Positions 1 through 9,755 of a stretch of DNA of 64,000 nt are shown here, one piece after another (position 1 is the first letter of the stretch; each line of letters starts with the position of its first letter). The notes beneath the pieces were generated by a model, which worked only from the letters and a program-made list of their open reading frames with translations, was not told the DNA's origin and did not search any database. Origin of the DNA: Candidatus Obscuribacterales bacterium (GTDB lineage Bacteria; Cyanobacteriota; Vampirovibrionia; Obscuribacterales; Obscuribacteraceae); contig JAHBVO010000002.1 in NCBI GenBank assembly GCA_019637435.1, forward strand, positions 1,527,519 through 1,591,518. Reading direction: 5' to 3'. Position numbers and translations under genes: made by a program.

Positions 1-891
<891 letters not shown>

Positions 892-1056
892 GAGATCCCT
901 ATATATTGAAGGAGTCTGATCATACAACTTTGCAGCCCCTCTTTATTCTTATTAGACTTTTGATTGCAAAACATTACTCAAGTGTTTCAACCATTGCGCA
1001 CGTGATAGAGCGTTCACAAACAGCTGAAACGAACGCATTTCGTGACTGAACCTGAA

Positions 1057-1926
1057 CTAGCGATCATAAGGGGCCCGCGCCGCTGCTATGGCGGCGACCT
1101 TACTGGCACCACCTGTGGTGAGTAGTTTTGCGCACAAAGTCAGAGTCGCTCCAGAAGTGAATACATCATCTATGAGAATGATTGATTTGCCCGTCACGTC
1201 AGTTTTTCCAAGTGAAAATGCTCCGTCGATGTTTTCTAAACGGTCCTGTTTATTCAAACCGAATTGTGGTTTGGTCTTCTTCACTCGTTTTAAAACATCA
1301 CTGTTAAATGGAAGTTTATTTCTGTCAGCGAGGCCTTTTGCCAGTAATGTCGCCTGATTGTAGCCGCGCTTGCGCTCTCGACTTTTATGCAGAGGGATTG
1401 GAACAATCAGCACGTCATGTGCATTTCGAAACGCGTCGATTTCGCTCTGTAGTTTTAAAAATGCCTGCTGCATGAGAACGTTGATATCTCTGACAACCAG
1501 CCGGTCGTCATCGTACTTCAGTTTCCTTATAAGCTTTTGCATTACCCCTTCGTACATCGCAGCTGTGGCGACCGGAAGAAGTTGTGTGGTGTCGAATGTG
1601 GTGCTTCCAATTTTTCGGTCGAAAACCTCGGCACCTGTCTTCTCCACTTCAACAGGAAGCCACCAGATTGACTGCCGGTTTCGCAGGAATTTTGCATGGC
1701 ACTCATAACACAGACAACATCGGCTAGAGCGAGACGCGAATGTACTCGCTGAATGTTCTGGATTGAACGGTTCTTCGAGAACCGATCTGCCGCATGCGCG
1801 GCATTTCTCCTCGCATAGATAGGAGTAAATATCGAGGCACTTGAAAAGCGCAATCGGTTTATCCATTAACAGATTGCGAACAGCGGTCAACGTCTTTCTC
1901 ACGACCGACCTCCTGAACAAAATCAC
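1057..1926 (-). CDS. comF: ComF family phosphoribosyltransferase-like protein
   Basis: 289 residues. The C-terminal half is a type I phosphoribosyltransferase fold: the motif IILIDDVFTSGATL at about 249-262, with Asp253/Asp254, is the PRPP-binding loop, preceded by VPIPLHKSRERKRGYNQ, which is typical of ComF/GntX. The N-terminus has paired cysteines (Cys42/Cys45 and Cys70-76) that fit the zinc-finger region of ComFC proteins. In Bacillus and Haemophilus, relatives are needed for DNA uptake during natural transformation; the biochemical role is not settled. It is transcribed away from the methionine gamma-lyase-family gene, with a 76-bp shared upstream region. No other competence gene is next to it. 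Confidence 0.9.
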   Translation of the reverse strand: MILFRRSVVRKTLTAVRNLLMDKPIALFKCLDIYSYLCEEKCRACGRSVLEEPFNPEHSASTFASRSSRCCLCYECHAKFLRNRQSIWWLPVEVEKTGAEVFDRKIGSTTFDTTQLLPVATAAMYEGVMQKLIRKLKYDDDRLVVRDINVLMQQAFLKLQSEIDAFRNAHDVLIVPIPLHKSRERKRGYNQATLLAKGLADRNKLPFNSDVLKRVKKTKPQFGLNKQDRLENIDGAFSLGKTDVTGKSIILIDDVFTSGATLTLCAKLLTTGGASKVAAIAAARAPYDR

Positions 1927-2002
1927 ATCTCTATATCTTTATTGACGTAACGACGTCGAAATTAGTTCAATTGAACGTGCAGATTTCATAAAAGAGACAG
2001 CG

Positions 2003-3301
2003 ATGACAACAACCCTGAAAGCACGTGATTTGATCGACGCCGGAGAAGAACGGCTCAAAGACGTTTTCAAAGCCATCGACGACGCGGCGCTGGCGAATCA
2101 GCACAAGGTTCTGAAAGCGTTTCGAGAAGCGCGTGTTACCGAAGAGTTTTTCGCTGAGAAAACCGGTTACGGCATAGACAATGCCGGTCGCGATGCTCTG
2201 GATGAAATTGTTGCTCAGATCTTCGGCGCCGAAGCCGCGTGCCTGCGGATGCAATTCGTTAGCGGAACGCACGCGCTTGCCTGCGCCATTCTCGGTAACA
2301 TTTCGAGCTCTGAGAAACTTCTATGTCTCACCGGCGCTCCGTACGATTCCCTCGAAGAAGTGCTCGGGATCGCTGGTGACGAGCCAGGCAGTTTGACTAA
2401 GCTGGGCGCGAAGTATGAACAAATCGATCTTGGTCCTCTGTTGGACGGCTCAGGCAGAGGTTCCTCAGATGCTGATCTAAGAAGCGCTCTTGTTAATGCG
2501 ATTAAACCGCACGCGCCTGCTCGCATCTATTATCTGCAAAAGTCCCGAGGATACAGCATGTCGCGTCGTACATATTCAAATCGCGACCTCAAAAAGATGA
2601 TAGATGCCGTTCGTTCCATCGATAAAGACGGGCTAATCATGGTCGATAACTGCTACGGTGAGTTTGTCGAAGTCGACGAGCCGACCAATGTCGGAGCGGA
2701 TTTAGTCGCGGGCAGTTTGATCAAAAATCCTGGTGGTGGTCTGTGTGTAGCCGGTGGATATATTGCCGGCAAAAAATCTGCTGTCGAGTCGGCTCTAAAC
2801 AGGCTGACCGCACCCGGAGTGGGCGGTCATATGGGTCACAGCTTCAACCAGGGGCGAATGATTTTTCAGGGGCTCTTCCTCGCGCCGTCAGTCGTTTCGT
2901 CAGCACTGAAAGGCGCAGCCCTTACGGCTTCCGTGTTTCAAGACCTGGGCTTCAGGGTCAGTCCCGCTCCCGACGAAGCAAGATTCGATATCATTCAGTC
3001 GATTGAGTTCGGCGGCAAAGAAAAGCTGATTAACTTCTGCAAGGCAATTCAACGGTTTTCACCGGTCAATGCCCATGTCGACCCCGAGCCGGCAAATATG
3101 CCGGGATACCAGGATGAAATCATCATGGCGGGAGGCACCTTCGTTGAAGGCTCGACTATCGAGTTCTCCGCTGATGGGCCGTTGCGTCCTCCATTTGCCG
3201 CATACGTGCAGGGCGGTCTCTCATATATGCATGTTAAGTGCTCTCTTGAAGGGGCGTTAAGCCTCTCCCTGAGCGGCGATCTGCCATTCACGAACGCCTG
3301 A
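2003..3301 (+). CDS. Methionine gamma-lyase family protein (PLP enzyme, aluminium-resistance type)
   Basis: 432 residues, full length for the Met_gamma_lyase (PF06838) family, often annotated as aluminium resistance protein. It is a fold-type I PLP enzyme: the stretch GSLIKNPGGG carries the likely Schiff-base lysine (Lys241), preceded by the conserved MVDNCYGEF block containing the PLP-contacting Asp. The N-terminal segment TGYGIDNAGRDALDEI is characteristic. The exact substrate of this family is not established; C-S lyase activity is inferred from the superfamily. The ATG at 2003 has a GAGAC upstream as a weak ribosome site. prs follows on the same strand after about 84 bp. Confidence 0.87.
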   Translation: MTTTLKARDLIDAGEERLKDVFKAIDDAALANQHKVLKAFREARVTEEFFAEKTGYGIDNAGRDALDEIVAQIFGAEAACLRMQFVSGTHALACAILGNISSSEKLLCLTGAPYDSLEEVLGIAGDEPGSLTKLGAKYEQIDLGPLLDGSGRGSSDADLRSALVNAIKPHAPARIYYLQKSRGYSMSRRTYSNRDLKKMIDAVRSIDKDGLIMVDNCYGEFVEVDEPTNVGADLVAGSLIKNPGGGLCVAGGYIAGKKSAVESALNRLTAPGVGGHMGHSFNQGRMIFQGLFLAPSVVSSALKGAALTASVFQDLGFRVSPAPDEARFDIIQSIEFGGKEKLINFCKAIQRFSPVNAHVDPEPANMPGYQDEIIMAGGTFVEGSTIEFSADGPLRPPFAAYVQGGLSYMHVKCSLEGALSLSLSGDLPFTNA

Positions 3302-3385
3302 TATGTAGTTAAACATTTGATCAATGGTTTATCTAAACCGAATTCTCCACTACAATTACGCTGGAATTGCTTGGAGGACAGGCTC

Positions 3386-4375
3386 TTGGTTGCACAAATG
3401 CCCGCACGGCAGCGATTGTTAGCAGGTGGAAAGACCGAACTTCGCATTCTCGCTGGGACAGCCAACCCAGAGCTGGCCAAGGAAGTGGCGGAGTACATGG
3501 GACTTCATGTCTCGCCTATCAAAATTTCCCCATTCTCAGACGGTGAAATTTATGTGCAGGTTCAAGAGAGCGTGCGCGGACTGGATTGTTTCGTAATTCA
3601 GCCGACTTGCACGCCGGTCAATGAGAACCTGATGGAGCTTTTGATTCTGCTGGACGCTCTGAAGCGCGCTTCGGCGGGACGCATAACGGTTGTGATGCCC
3701 TATTACGGATATGGCAGACAGGATCGTAAAGCGGCCGGTCGCGAAGCAATCACGGCTAAACTCATAGCCGATCTGCTCACCACCTCCGGTGCTCAGCGTG
3801 TTGTCGCTCTCGATCTTCACGCTCCTCAGATCATGGGCTTTTTCAATATCCTGGTCGATCACCTCTACGCCAGCCCGGTTCTGCTCGACTACATCCGCAC
3901 CATGGACCTTGAAGATATTGTGCTGGTCAGCCCCGATGTCGGTGGTGTGTCGCGTACAAGAGCATTCGCGAAGAAACTCGACGACGCTCCGATCGCCATT
4001 ATCGACAAACGCAGAAGTCCCGAAAAACACAATGTTGCCGAAGTCATGTCGGTGGTCGGTGACGTCAAAGGCAAAGTCGCAATCATGGTCGACGATATGG
4101 TCGATACAGCCGGAACCCTCGTCAAAGGAGCCGAGCTGCTGATGAAAGAGGGCGCGCGCGAAGTGTATGCGTGCGCAACTCATGCCGTTCTTTCCGGTCC
4201 CGCGAATGAGCGTCTCGACAAGTCCTGCATCAAGAAATTGATTGTCACAAACTCGATTCCGCACGAGCGCGAAAACATCTCCGATAAGATTGTGATGCTC
4301 TCGGTTGCTCGCTTGCTTGGTGAAGCAATCGCGCGTATACATGATGATTCCTCGGTTAGCGAGATGTTCGAATAG
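3386..4375 (+). CDS. prs: Ribose-phosphate pyrophosphokinase
   Basis: Makes PRPP from ribose 5-phosphate and ATP, feeding purine, pyrimidine, His, Trp and NAD synthesis. Visible family blocks are FSDGEIYVQVQESVRG near the N-terminus, YYGYGRQDRK, the catalytic-loop segment DKRRSPEKHNVAEVM and the PRPP loop VDDMVDTAGTL. The longest open frame begins at 3317, but that adds residues unlike the family. I chose the in-frame TTG at 3386 because GGAGG lies 8 nt upstream (3373-3377); this gives 329 residues, near the usual 315-320. An ATG at 3398 is the alternative. Its stop at 4375 directly abuts the next ATG, suggesting translational coupling. Confidence 0.95.
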   Translation: MVAQMPARQRLLAGGKTELRILAGTANPELAKEVAEYMGLHVSPIKISPFSDGEIYVQVQESVRGLDCFVIQPTCTPVNENLMELLILLDALKRASAGRITVVMPYYGYGRQDRKAAGREAITAKLIADLLTTSGAQRVVALDLHAPQIMGFFNILVDHLYASPVLLDYIRTMDLEDIVLVSPDVGGVSRTRAFAKKLDDAPIAIIDKRRSPEKHNVAEVMSVVGDVKGKVAIMVDDMVDTAGTLVKGAELLMKEGAREVYACATHAVLSGPANERLDKSCIKKLIVTNSIPHERENISDKIVMLSVARLLGEAIARIHDDSSVSEMFE

Positions 4376-5017
4376 ATGTCACTCGTTCTTGAAACGTTTC
4401 AAGCCGGACCCTTGCAGTGCAACTGCTCGATTATCGGTTGCAAGGAAACCGGGGAAGCCGCAGTTATAGACCCGGGCGGCGATGTCGATGAGATTATCGA
4501 GATTGCTGAAAAGCATGGTCTGAAGGTTAAATACCTGCTGCATACTCACGCGCACTTCGATCACATAATCGGTAGTCGGGAAATGAAAGAGAGAACCGGC
4601 GCCAAGATCTGCTTGCACAAAGGCGATCAGTGGCTGTACGACAATCTTTTGAAACAGTGCAGCATGTTCGGTTTTACAGCAACCGAACCACTGCCGGTCG
4701 ATCACTACTTGAGTGACGAAGAAGACGTCAAATTCGGAAACCTGAAAGCCTCCGTGATTCACACACCCGGTCATACACCTGGAAGTTTGTGCTACTCGGT
4801 CACTGATAAAGATAGTGTTTTGTTTGCAGGCGATACGCTATTTAAACATGGCGTCGGGCGCACAGATCTCTGGGGCGGCTCATTCGAAGAGATCGTCGAT
4901 TCGATCTCGAATCGTTTGTATAAACTCGATGACAGCACGAGAGTCATTGCAGGGCATGGTCCGGACACGACCATCTGGAGCGAGAAGCGCCAGAATCCCT
5001 TCGTCAGCGCGCGATAG
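4376..5017 (+). CDS. MBL-fold metallo-hydrolase (glyoxalase II-like)
   Basis: 213 residues. It has the metallo-beta-lactamase signature HTHAHFDH at about 57-64, then HTPGHTPGSLCY, FAGDTLF and a C-terminal IAGHGPDT, supplying the His/Asp ligands of a dinuclear metal site. The short length without the glyoxalase II C-terminal domain fits the YcbL-like group of hydroxyacylglutathione-hydrolase relatives; the substrate is unknown. It starts at the base after the prs stop codon, so the two are very probably one transcript. It converges with the MshEN-like gene across a 103-bp gap holding a hairpin. Confidence 0.9.
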   Translation: MSLVLETFQAGPLQCNCSIIGCKETGEAAVIDPGGDVDEIIEIAEKHGLKVKYLLHTHAHFDHIIGSREMKERTGAKICLHKGDQWLYDNLLKQCSMFGFTATEPLPVDHYLSDEEDVKFGNLKASVIHTPGHTPGSLCYSVTDKDSVLFAGDTLFKHGVGRTDLWGGSFEEIVDSISNRLYKLDDSTRVIAGHGPDTTIWSEKRQNPFVSAR

Positions 5018-5045
5018 GTTGTTTCGACTGCGGACCGTCGAGCCG

Positions 5046-5066
5046 GTTTAACGTTGTTCGTTAAAC
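5046..5066. terminator. Hairpin between convergent genes
   Basis: A perfect 8-bp inverted repeat GTTTAACG/CGTTAAAC with a 5-nt loop sits between the 3' ends of two convergent genes. There is no T-run, and the stem is AT-rich, so this is at best a weak or Rho-assisted bidirectional stop. Confidence 0.35.
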
Positions 5067-5120
5067 TGAGTCTGCAATACAAAAGTTGAGTATGCGAAAC
5101 TGAATGATCCAGCGTGGTGA

Positions 5121-6320
5121 CTAAGCCTGAGCCGGCGGCGTGTGCTGGATGTTCAATTCCTGCAGTGCTTCATCTATGGTGGCACGGTGACGTGTGCTGT
5201 AGTCGAACGCCTTTTGCGCTTGCTCGATATTCAGAATTCCACCTTTGACGAGAAAGACCAGTCGCATTGCGGCTTGTAGCGTCGATTCATCGATGATACC
5301 GGAGAGAAGCAGCATGCGTCCAAGTATCTGGTTGTTGTTAACGGAAACTTCGAATGCCGTGGCGATATCATCGGTGGTGACAGTCTTTGACGTCATCAAG
5401 AAATCTTTTAGCGTAATATCGATGGTATCGGATGCGGCACCACGCTCAATCAAGGCGACCGCTTCCGGAATGGACTTGCCTGTTTCCTTGACCTGGACAA
5501 GAACTTGCGAAGCTTGTAGCGGGCGCAGCGTCCCTTTCATTACCAGGTCTTGAAGCTGGAGCGCGACCTTCAAAATTTCTTCGCTCACAAGATTGGTTTC
5601 GATTAAAACCTGACCGAGCGGTTTTTGGGAAATCAAACCGAGTTCGACCGCGTTCAATAGCTGTGACTCTGATATCAGACCGGCGAGTGAAAGGAGCTCA
5701 CCGAGCCGGATCGCGTCACGAGTTTGCACCCTGTAAAAGCCCTTTTCCATAAGCGGAACTTCAACGGCGATTTGACGGCGGCGTGCTTGTTTCAACCCAT
5801 CTACGGCTTGATCCTTGGTGATTTTGTCGTCGCGGATTAGTATCTGTGCGTTGAGAGTGGCGGCCAGTTGCGACTCGTTGATTACACCGTTCAAAACGAG
5901 CATGCGTCCAAACGGCAAACCTGTCGACGCGCTTCCTGCAAGAGCCTCTTCCAGTTGTTCTTCCGTACAGAAATTCGATGATAGGAGAAGCTGACCGAGC
6001 TTGTTGATCTTCACCTCTTCGACTATGACGTTGAGTTGTTTAAGCGCATTGTCGAAGGATTTCTTCTCGTCTTTGACGATACGCAGAGCTTTATAGGCGG
6101 TGTCCAGGTCGATGAGACCGTCCTTGAGCAATGATTGAGCCTGCACCGCAGCCTGTAAAACCGTCTCAGAGGTCTTGGCGGCAACCAGCAGCATTCGACC
6201 TACCGGCAAGCCGGTCTCGCGTGACATGCGCAGGCACTCTTCCAGCTCGTCCCGCGTTATAAGCCCCGCGTCGATCATCAGTATTCCGAGGCGGATTCTC
6301 TTAGTATCTGCGACACCCAT
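5121..6320 (-). CDS. Protein of four MshEN-like (T2SS E N-terminal-type) repeats
   Basis: 399 residues with four related units, at about 9-75, 108-175, 205-270 and 308-375. Each has the pattern LGxLL--agLIt--qLe-Al--s---g-plGrmLl followed by a helical stretch. This resembles the N-terminal MshEN/GSPII_E domain that binds c-di-GMP or partner proteins in type II secretion/type IV pilus ATPases. No ATPase domain or Walker motif is present. It could be a stand-alone adaptor or nucleotide sensor; that is inference. The start is the ATG at 6320, with a GAGAGAG upstream. There is no obvious operon partner. Confidence 0.75.
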   Translation of the reverse strand: MGVADTKRIRLGILMIDAGLITRDELEECLRMSRETGLPVGRMLLVAAKTSETVLQAAVQAQSLLKDGLIDLDTAYKALRIVKDEKKSFDNALKQLNVIVEEVKINKLGQLLLSSNFCTEEQLEEALAGSASTGLPFGRMLVLNGVINESQLAATLNAQILIRDDKITKDQAVDGLKQARRRQIAVEVPLMEKGFYRVQTRDAIRLGELLSLAGLISESQLLNAVELGLISQKPLGQVLIETNLVSEEILKVALQLQDLVMKGTLRPLQASQVLVQVKETGKSIPEAVALIERGAASDTIDITLKDFLMTSKTVTTDDIATAFEVSVNNNQILGRMLLLSGIIDESTLQAAMRLVFLVKGGILNIEQAQKAFDYSTRHRATIDEALQELNIQHTPPAQA

Positions 6321-6555
6321 TTAGTTAGCCACTCTCTCGCTCGTGACACAGGAAACATACCATATTAAGGAATAATTGCGGTTCTTCGCTTGCTCCGGAA
6401 GTATAGAAGGTACATAAACTCGACTGTTGTTAAGAGGGATGTGAGCCTTTCAAGCGGATGAATACGGTGAAATTGTCTGGTAGGATGGTTGCGTAAGCCA
6501 AATTCTGCCTTGCCCTGAAGTTGGTGTTCTTGGAAAAAGACGTGGAGTGAAAACG

Positions 6556-6933
6556 ATGAGACAAACTAGCAAAAGTTTGAAAACACTATTTTTTTCGATG
6601 GCACTGGCGGCGGTAGCGAGTCTATCGTTGACTAATGTGGCGATGGCGGATTCGGAAGCCGGTTTTATCATGGTCGGCGGCGGCGACTCTGCATCCGGCG
6701 GCGTGGGCTCTGCCGGTTCAACCGAGTCCGGTGGCTACCAATGGGGCAATTCGGAATCAGGTGGTCCTATGGACACCGGTGCTGAGTCAGATTCCGGCGG
6801 CGTTTTGCAATCGGAAGCAAGCTCGCAGTCCGGTGGCGTATACGACACGGGCTCCTCATCCTCTGCGGTCTGGGGCGGCACCGAGAATTCCGTCGCCAAC
6901 ACGGGCCGTTACGTCCAATACTACGGACGCTAA
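6556..6933 (+). CDS. Small secreted Ser/Gly-repeat protein
   Basis: About 125 residues. A Sec signal peptide (hydrophobic core FFSMALAAVASLSL, cleavage near AMA-DSE) is followed by a low-complexity region with repeated (E/A/Q)SGG motifs spaced about 14-16 residues (ASGG, ESGG, ESGG, DSGG, QSGG). It ends in a Tyr-containing tail, TGRYVQYYGR. I do not recognise the family. The open frame extends to a GTG at 6547, but the GGAG at 6544-6547 is well placed for the ATG at 6556. A role at the cell surface is inferred only from the signal peptide and composition. Confidence 0.72.
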   Translation: MRQTSKSLKTLFFSMALAAVASLSLTNVAMADSEAGFIMVGGGDSASGGVGSAGSTESGGYQWGNSESGGPMDTGAESDSGGVLQSEASSQSGGVYDTGSSSSAVWGGTENSVANTGRYVQYYGR

Positions 6934-7135
6934 GCGTTTCAAACCACTCTAAAAACGCCAACGTCGTTCAAAACGTTCCAACGCCGTTCGAAACGTCGTT
7001 CAATTCGTGACGTAGCTCCAACGCCGGAATAAGAAACTGGCGAAGACTATTCGCAGTGAGAATGTTGGTGCGTCTAATGTTTGTCATCGAAATGTTGGTG
7101 CGTCAGGCGATGTCGCGCTCGGTTTCTCGCAAGAA

Positions 7136-7171
7136 AAAACGCGTTCGCACGTGGTGGGCGAAACGCGTTTT
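7136..7171 (-). terminator. Intrinsic terminator of the minus-strand TPR/PPIase/mfd run
   Basis: Inverted repeat AAAACGCGTT ... AACGCGTTTT lies about 20 bp past the stop of the TPR gene. Read on the minus strand, the stem ends in six T residues followed by CTTGCG, the shape of a Rho-independent terminator. Confidence 0.6.
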
Positions 7172-7192
7172 AAACTATCTGAGTTCGATAAC

Positions 7193-8053
7193 CTAGTCGG
7201 CGTCTTTCTGTAGGAAACCGAATTTCTTGGCCTTCTCCATGTCCTTCGCGGCTTTCATTTGATAGACCTTGGAACGGTTATAGTAGGCAGCGCCAAGACC
7301 ATCATGCTGCGAGATTGCTTTGTCGAGATCAGCTAACGCTTTGTCCAGTTCGCCGAGTTCGCGGTAGGCATGACCACGGTTTAAATAAGCCTTGGTGTAG
7401 TCGCCTTTCAATTTTATAGCGGTGTCGCAGTCTGCCACTGCCTTGTTGAACTCTCCCATACCGATGTAAGTGTGGGCGCGGTTTACATACGCCGGTGCAA
7501 ACTCTTTATTGATTCCAATGACCTTATTGCAGTCTTCGAGAGCCTCTTTGTGCTTTCCGAGTTTGTTGTAAGCATGTGAACGGTTCGTGTAGGCAATCAC
7601 CATATTCGGTGCCAGGCTGATAGCTTTGTCGCAATCGGCAACCGATTTCTGGTATTGACGAGTAAGGTTGTAGGCCCACGATCTGTTTACGTATGCGATG
7701 GGGAGCGAAGGATCTAGTGAGATTGCTTTGTCGCAGTCAGCAATCGCTTCTTTGTACTTACCTAGCGCTATGTAAGCATTCGCTCTGTTGCCGTAGCTGA
7801 GCGCGTAGTTCGGATTTTCTTTGATAGCTTTATCGAAGTTTTCCAGAGCTTCTGCCGTCTTCTTAAACGATAGATCGCGCACGCCCGCCTCTACGAGGTC
7901 CTCAGTCTTTGCGCTGACTGCAGGGGCTTTTTCTTGCTTCTTCTTCGATGCTGCTTCGGCACCACATACGGTGAACCCTTGCAGAGCGATCGTTAATACA
8001 GAGAGTGTAGTAAAAAATGCTCGTCTTGAGTTGTTGGTGGTTTTCAAGATCAT
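7193..8053 (-). CDS. Secreted TPR-repeat protein
   Basis: 286 residues. It has an N-terminal Sec signal (hydrophobic stretch TTLSVLTIALQGFTV, cleavage near AEA). At least six consecutive 34-residue TPR units fill residues 45-270, with the usual W/Y-NLG/NRA-Y--LG-Y-EAI-D-DKAI pattern. TPRs act as protein-binding scaffolds; the partner is unknown. It is the last of a minus-strand set with the PPIase lipoprotein (71-bp gap) and mfd, so it may assist envelope protein handling. That link is inference from position. Confidence 0.85.
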   Translation of the reverse strand: MILKTTNNSRRAFFTTLSVLTIALQGFTVCGAEAASKKKQEKAPAVSAKTEDLVEAGVRDLSFKKTAEALENFDKAIKENPNYALSYGNRANAYIALGKYKEAIADCDKAISLDPSLPIAYVNRSWAYNLTRQYQKSVADCDKAISLAPNMVIAYTNRSHAYNKLGKHKEALEDCNKVIGINKEFAPAYVNRAHTYIGMGEFNKAVADCDTAIKLKGDYTKAYLNRGHAYRELGELDKALADLDKAISQHDGLGAAYYNRSKVYQMKAAKDMEKAKKFGFLQKDAD

Positions 8054-8124
8054 CTAAGCTCCTCCGGTCATCGTCGGAGCCATTATCTCAGATTGAAGCG
8101 CAATTCGTAGTTGCTGAGAGGCTA

Positions 8125-9741
8125 TTAGTTTGGTTTAGACGTTGCAGGCTTGGATGCCGGTGCCGAAGCCGCGCTCGTTGCAGCCGGTTTACTCGCCGGC
8201 GCTGCTGCATCCGGTTTACCAGTCGGCGCTGTTGCAGCCGGTGCTGTTGATGTTGGCGGTTGACTTGATGCCGCCGATTTAACCGCTCCCGGTGTTGCGT
8301 CAATATATTTCTGAAACTCTGGCGTGATGCGAATCGGCACGGTCTTCCGCTTCTCCATTATCCACATACCAACTGCCATGCCCGCTTGTTGCTGGGCGAG
8401 AGCTTGTTTAAGTTCGTCCTTGACTTCCGCGAATGAGGCTGTGCCGGCGTCTTGTTTGCCTGTCAACTTCACAATGTGCCAGCCAAACAGCGATTGAATC
8501 GGTTCCTGACAAACCTCTCCGACCTTCAATTTTTGTAAAGCGTCGCCAACTTTGGAAAGCAGTTCATTCTTTTTGATTTCTTCAATGTCGACATATCCCA
8601 TGTCTCCGCCCTTGGCGGAAGCTTTGGCGGGAAGATCATCTGTCTTCTCGTTTGCCTCGGCAGCGAAGTCTTTGCCCCCTTTGATTTCGTTGAGGATGTC
8701 GACTGCTTTTTTGTGTTGAAACTCTTCCGTCTCTTTAACCTTGGCTTCGAGGGCTGCACCGGACAGATCCGGGAACTGCCTTTTCACTTGCGAGCGGATG
8801 CTTTCCATTGCGCCCATGTCCTGCGATGGCGCCGCAATAACGATCTGGCTCCACTTCACGCGAGCAGGATGTTTGAACTGTTCCTTCTGCGAATTATAGA
8901 GTTCAAGGACTTTCGAATCCGGCAGCGCATGCGCCTCGACAATTTTCTTTTGCATCGCTTCCGAGAGATATTCCTCGATAATTTTGTCTCGAAGCTGGTC
9001 CGGAGTAAGGTCGGTGAAACCGGTTACTTGATCGTATGCTGGTGAGTGTTTGAATTCGATGTAGCGATTGAATGCGGTCTTTGCCATGCCGGCATTTCTT
9101 GCTGCATCTACGAGTATCGCCTGATTGATTAGTTCGTTGATCAACTTTTTCTCAATCGCTCGCGTTGCTGTTTTCAACGCGCGACCCATCTCCATCATCT
9201 GCGACTCAAATTGAGCTTCGGTCAATTTGTTCTGCTTGAGAAGCGCCGGCAGATTCTTTCCGAGGGTGTTGTGCGCCTGCTCTAAAAGATTTTTCTTCTC
9301 CTCAGCTGTGAGCTGGACGTTCTCTTTATTTGCATGTTCGAGAAGTGGAAGTCTTTGAGAAGGATCTTGCTGCAGGACCTGTCTGATTTGATCTTGCTTA
9401 GCCTTGAGAACATGCTTGTAGTCGGAGACGTTTACGCTGTCACCACCGACTGTACATATCACGGTTTGCCCCGGAATGTTGTTCTTCTTGATGATTTCCG
9501 CGAGACTCGTTACTGAGTTCAGTGTCTCAAGCGTTTTCAGGTTTTCTTCATGGACTTTTGTAGTTGGAGCTCCGTTTGCAGTGGTGTCGCCACTGGTGGC
9601 AGCCGGAGTTTTAGTCGCGTCGCTGGTTGTAGTCGCCTTATCGCCGTCGGCTTTTGGAAGCTCCGGCTCTCGTTTTCCGCAGGCCGTAGGTAGCAATGTG
9701 AGACTCAGTGCCAGAATCGAAAGACGAAATACAGTTTTCAA
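8125..9741 (-). CDS. Parvulin-type peptidyl-prolyl isomerase, SurA/PrsA-like lipoprotein
   Basis: 538 residues. The N-terminus ends in a lipobox, LLPTAC, so the mature protein is probably lipid-anchored. A SurA_N-like helical chaperone region lies around residues 75-280, and a rotamase (PpiC) domain at about 290-420, with the conserved block GDMGYVDIEEI and FGWHIVKLTGK. The C-terminal 60 residues are Ala/Pro/Ser/Thr-rich low-complexity sequence, unusual for the family and probably a flexible tether. It likely folds exported proteins. It starts 14 bp after the mfd stop, hence co-transcribed; lgt, needed for its lipidation, is also in this window. Confidence 0.87.
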   Translation of the reverse strand: MKTVFRLSILALSLTLLPTACGKREPELPKADGDKATTTSDATKTPAATSGDTTANGAPTTKVHEENLKTLETLNSVTSLAEIIKKNNIPGQTVICTVGGDSVNVSDYKHVLKAKQDQIRQVLQQDPSQRLPLLEHANKENVQLTAEEKKNLLEQAHNTLGKNLPALLKQNKLTEAQFESQMMEMGRALKTATRAIEKKLINELINQAILVDAARNAGMAKTAFNRYIEFKHSPAYDQVTGFTDLTPDQLRDKIIEEYLSEAMQKKIVEAHALPDSKVLELYNSQKEQFKHPARVKWSQIVIAAPSQDMGAMESIRSQVKRQFPDLSGAALEAKVKETEEFQHKKAVDILNEIKGGKDFAAEANEKTDDLPAKASAKGGDMGYVDIEEIKKNELLSKVGDALQKLKVGEVCQEPIQSLFGWHIVKLTGKQDAGTASFAEVKDELKQALAQQQAGMAVGMWIMEKRKTVPIRITPEFQKYIDATPGAVKSAASSQPPTSTAPAATAPTGKPDAAAPASKPAATSAASAPASKPATSKPN

Positions 9742-9755
9742 TTTTTGTCCTCACT

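Noticed and set aside
3536..4342. 268-residue minus-strand open frame
   Set aside because: Fully antisense to prs, whose motifs are certain.
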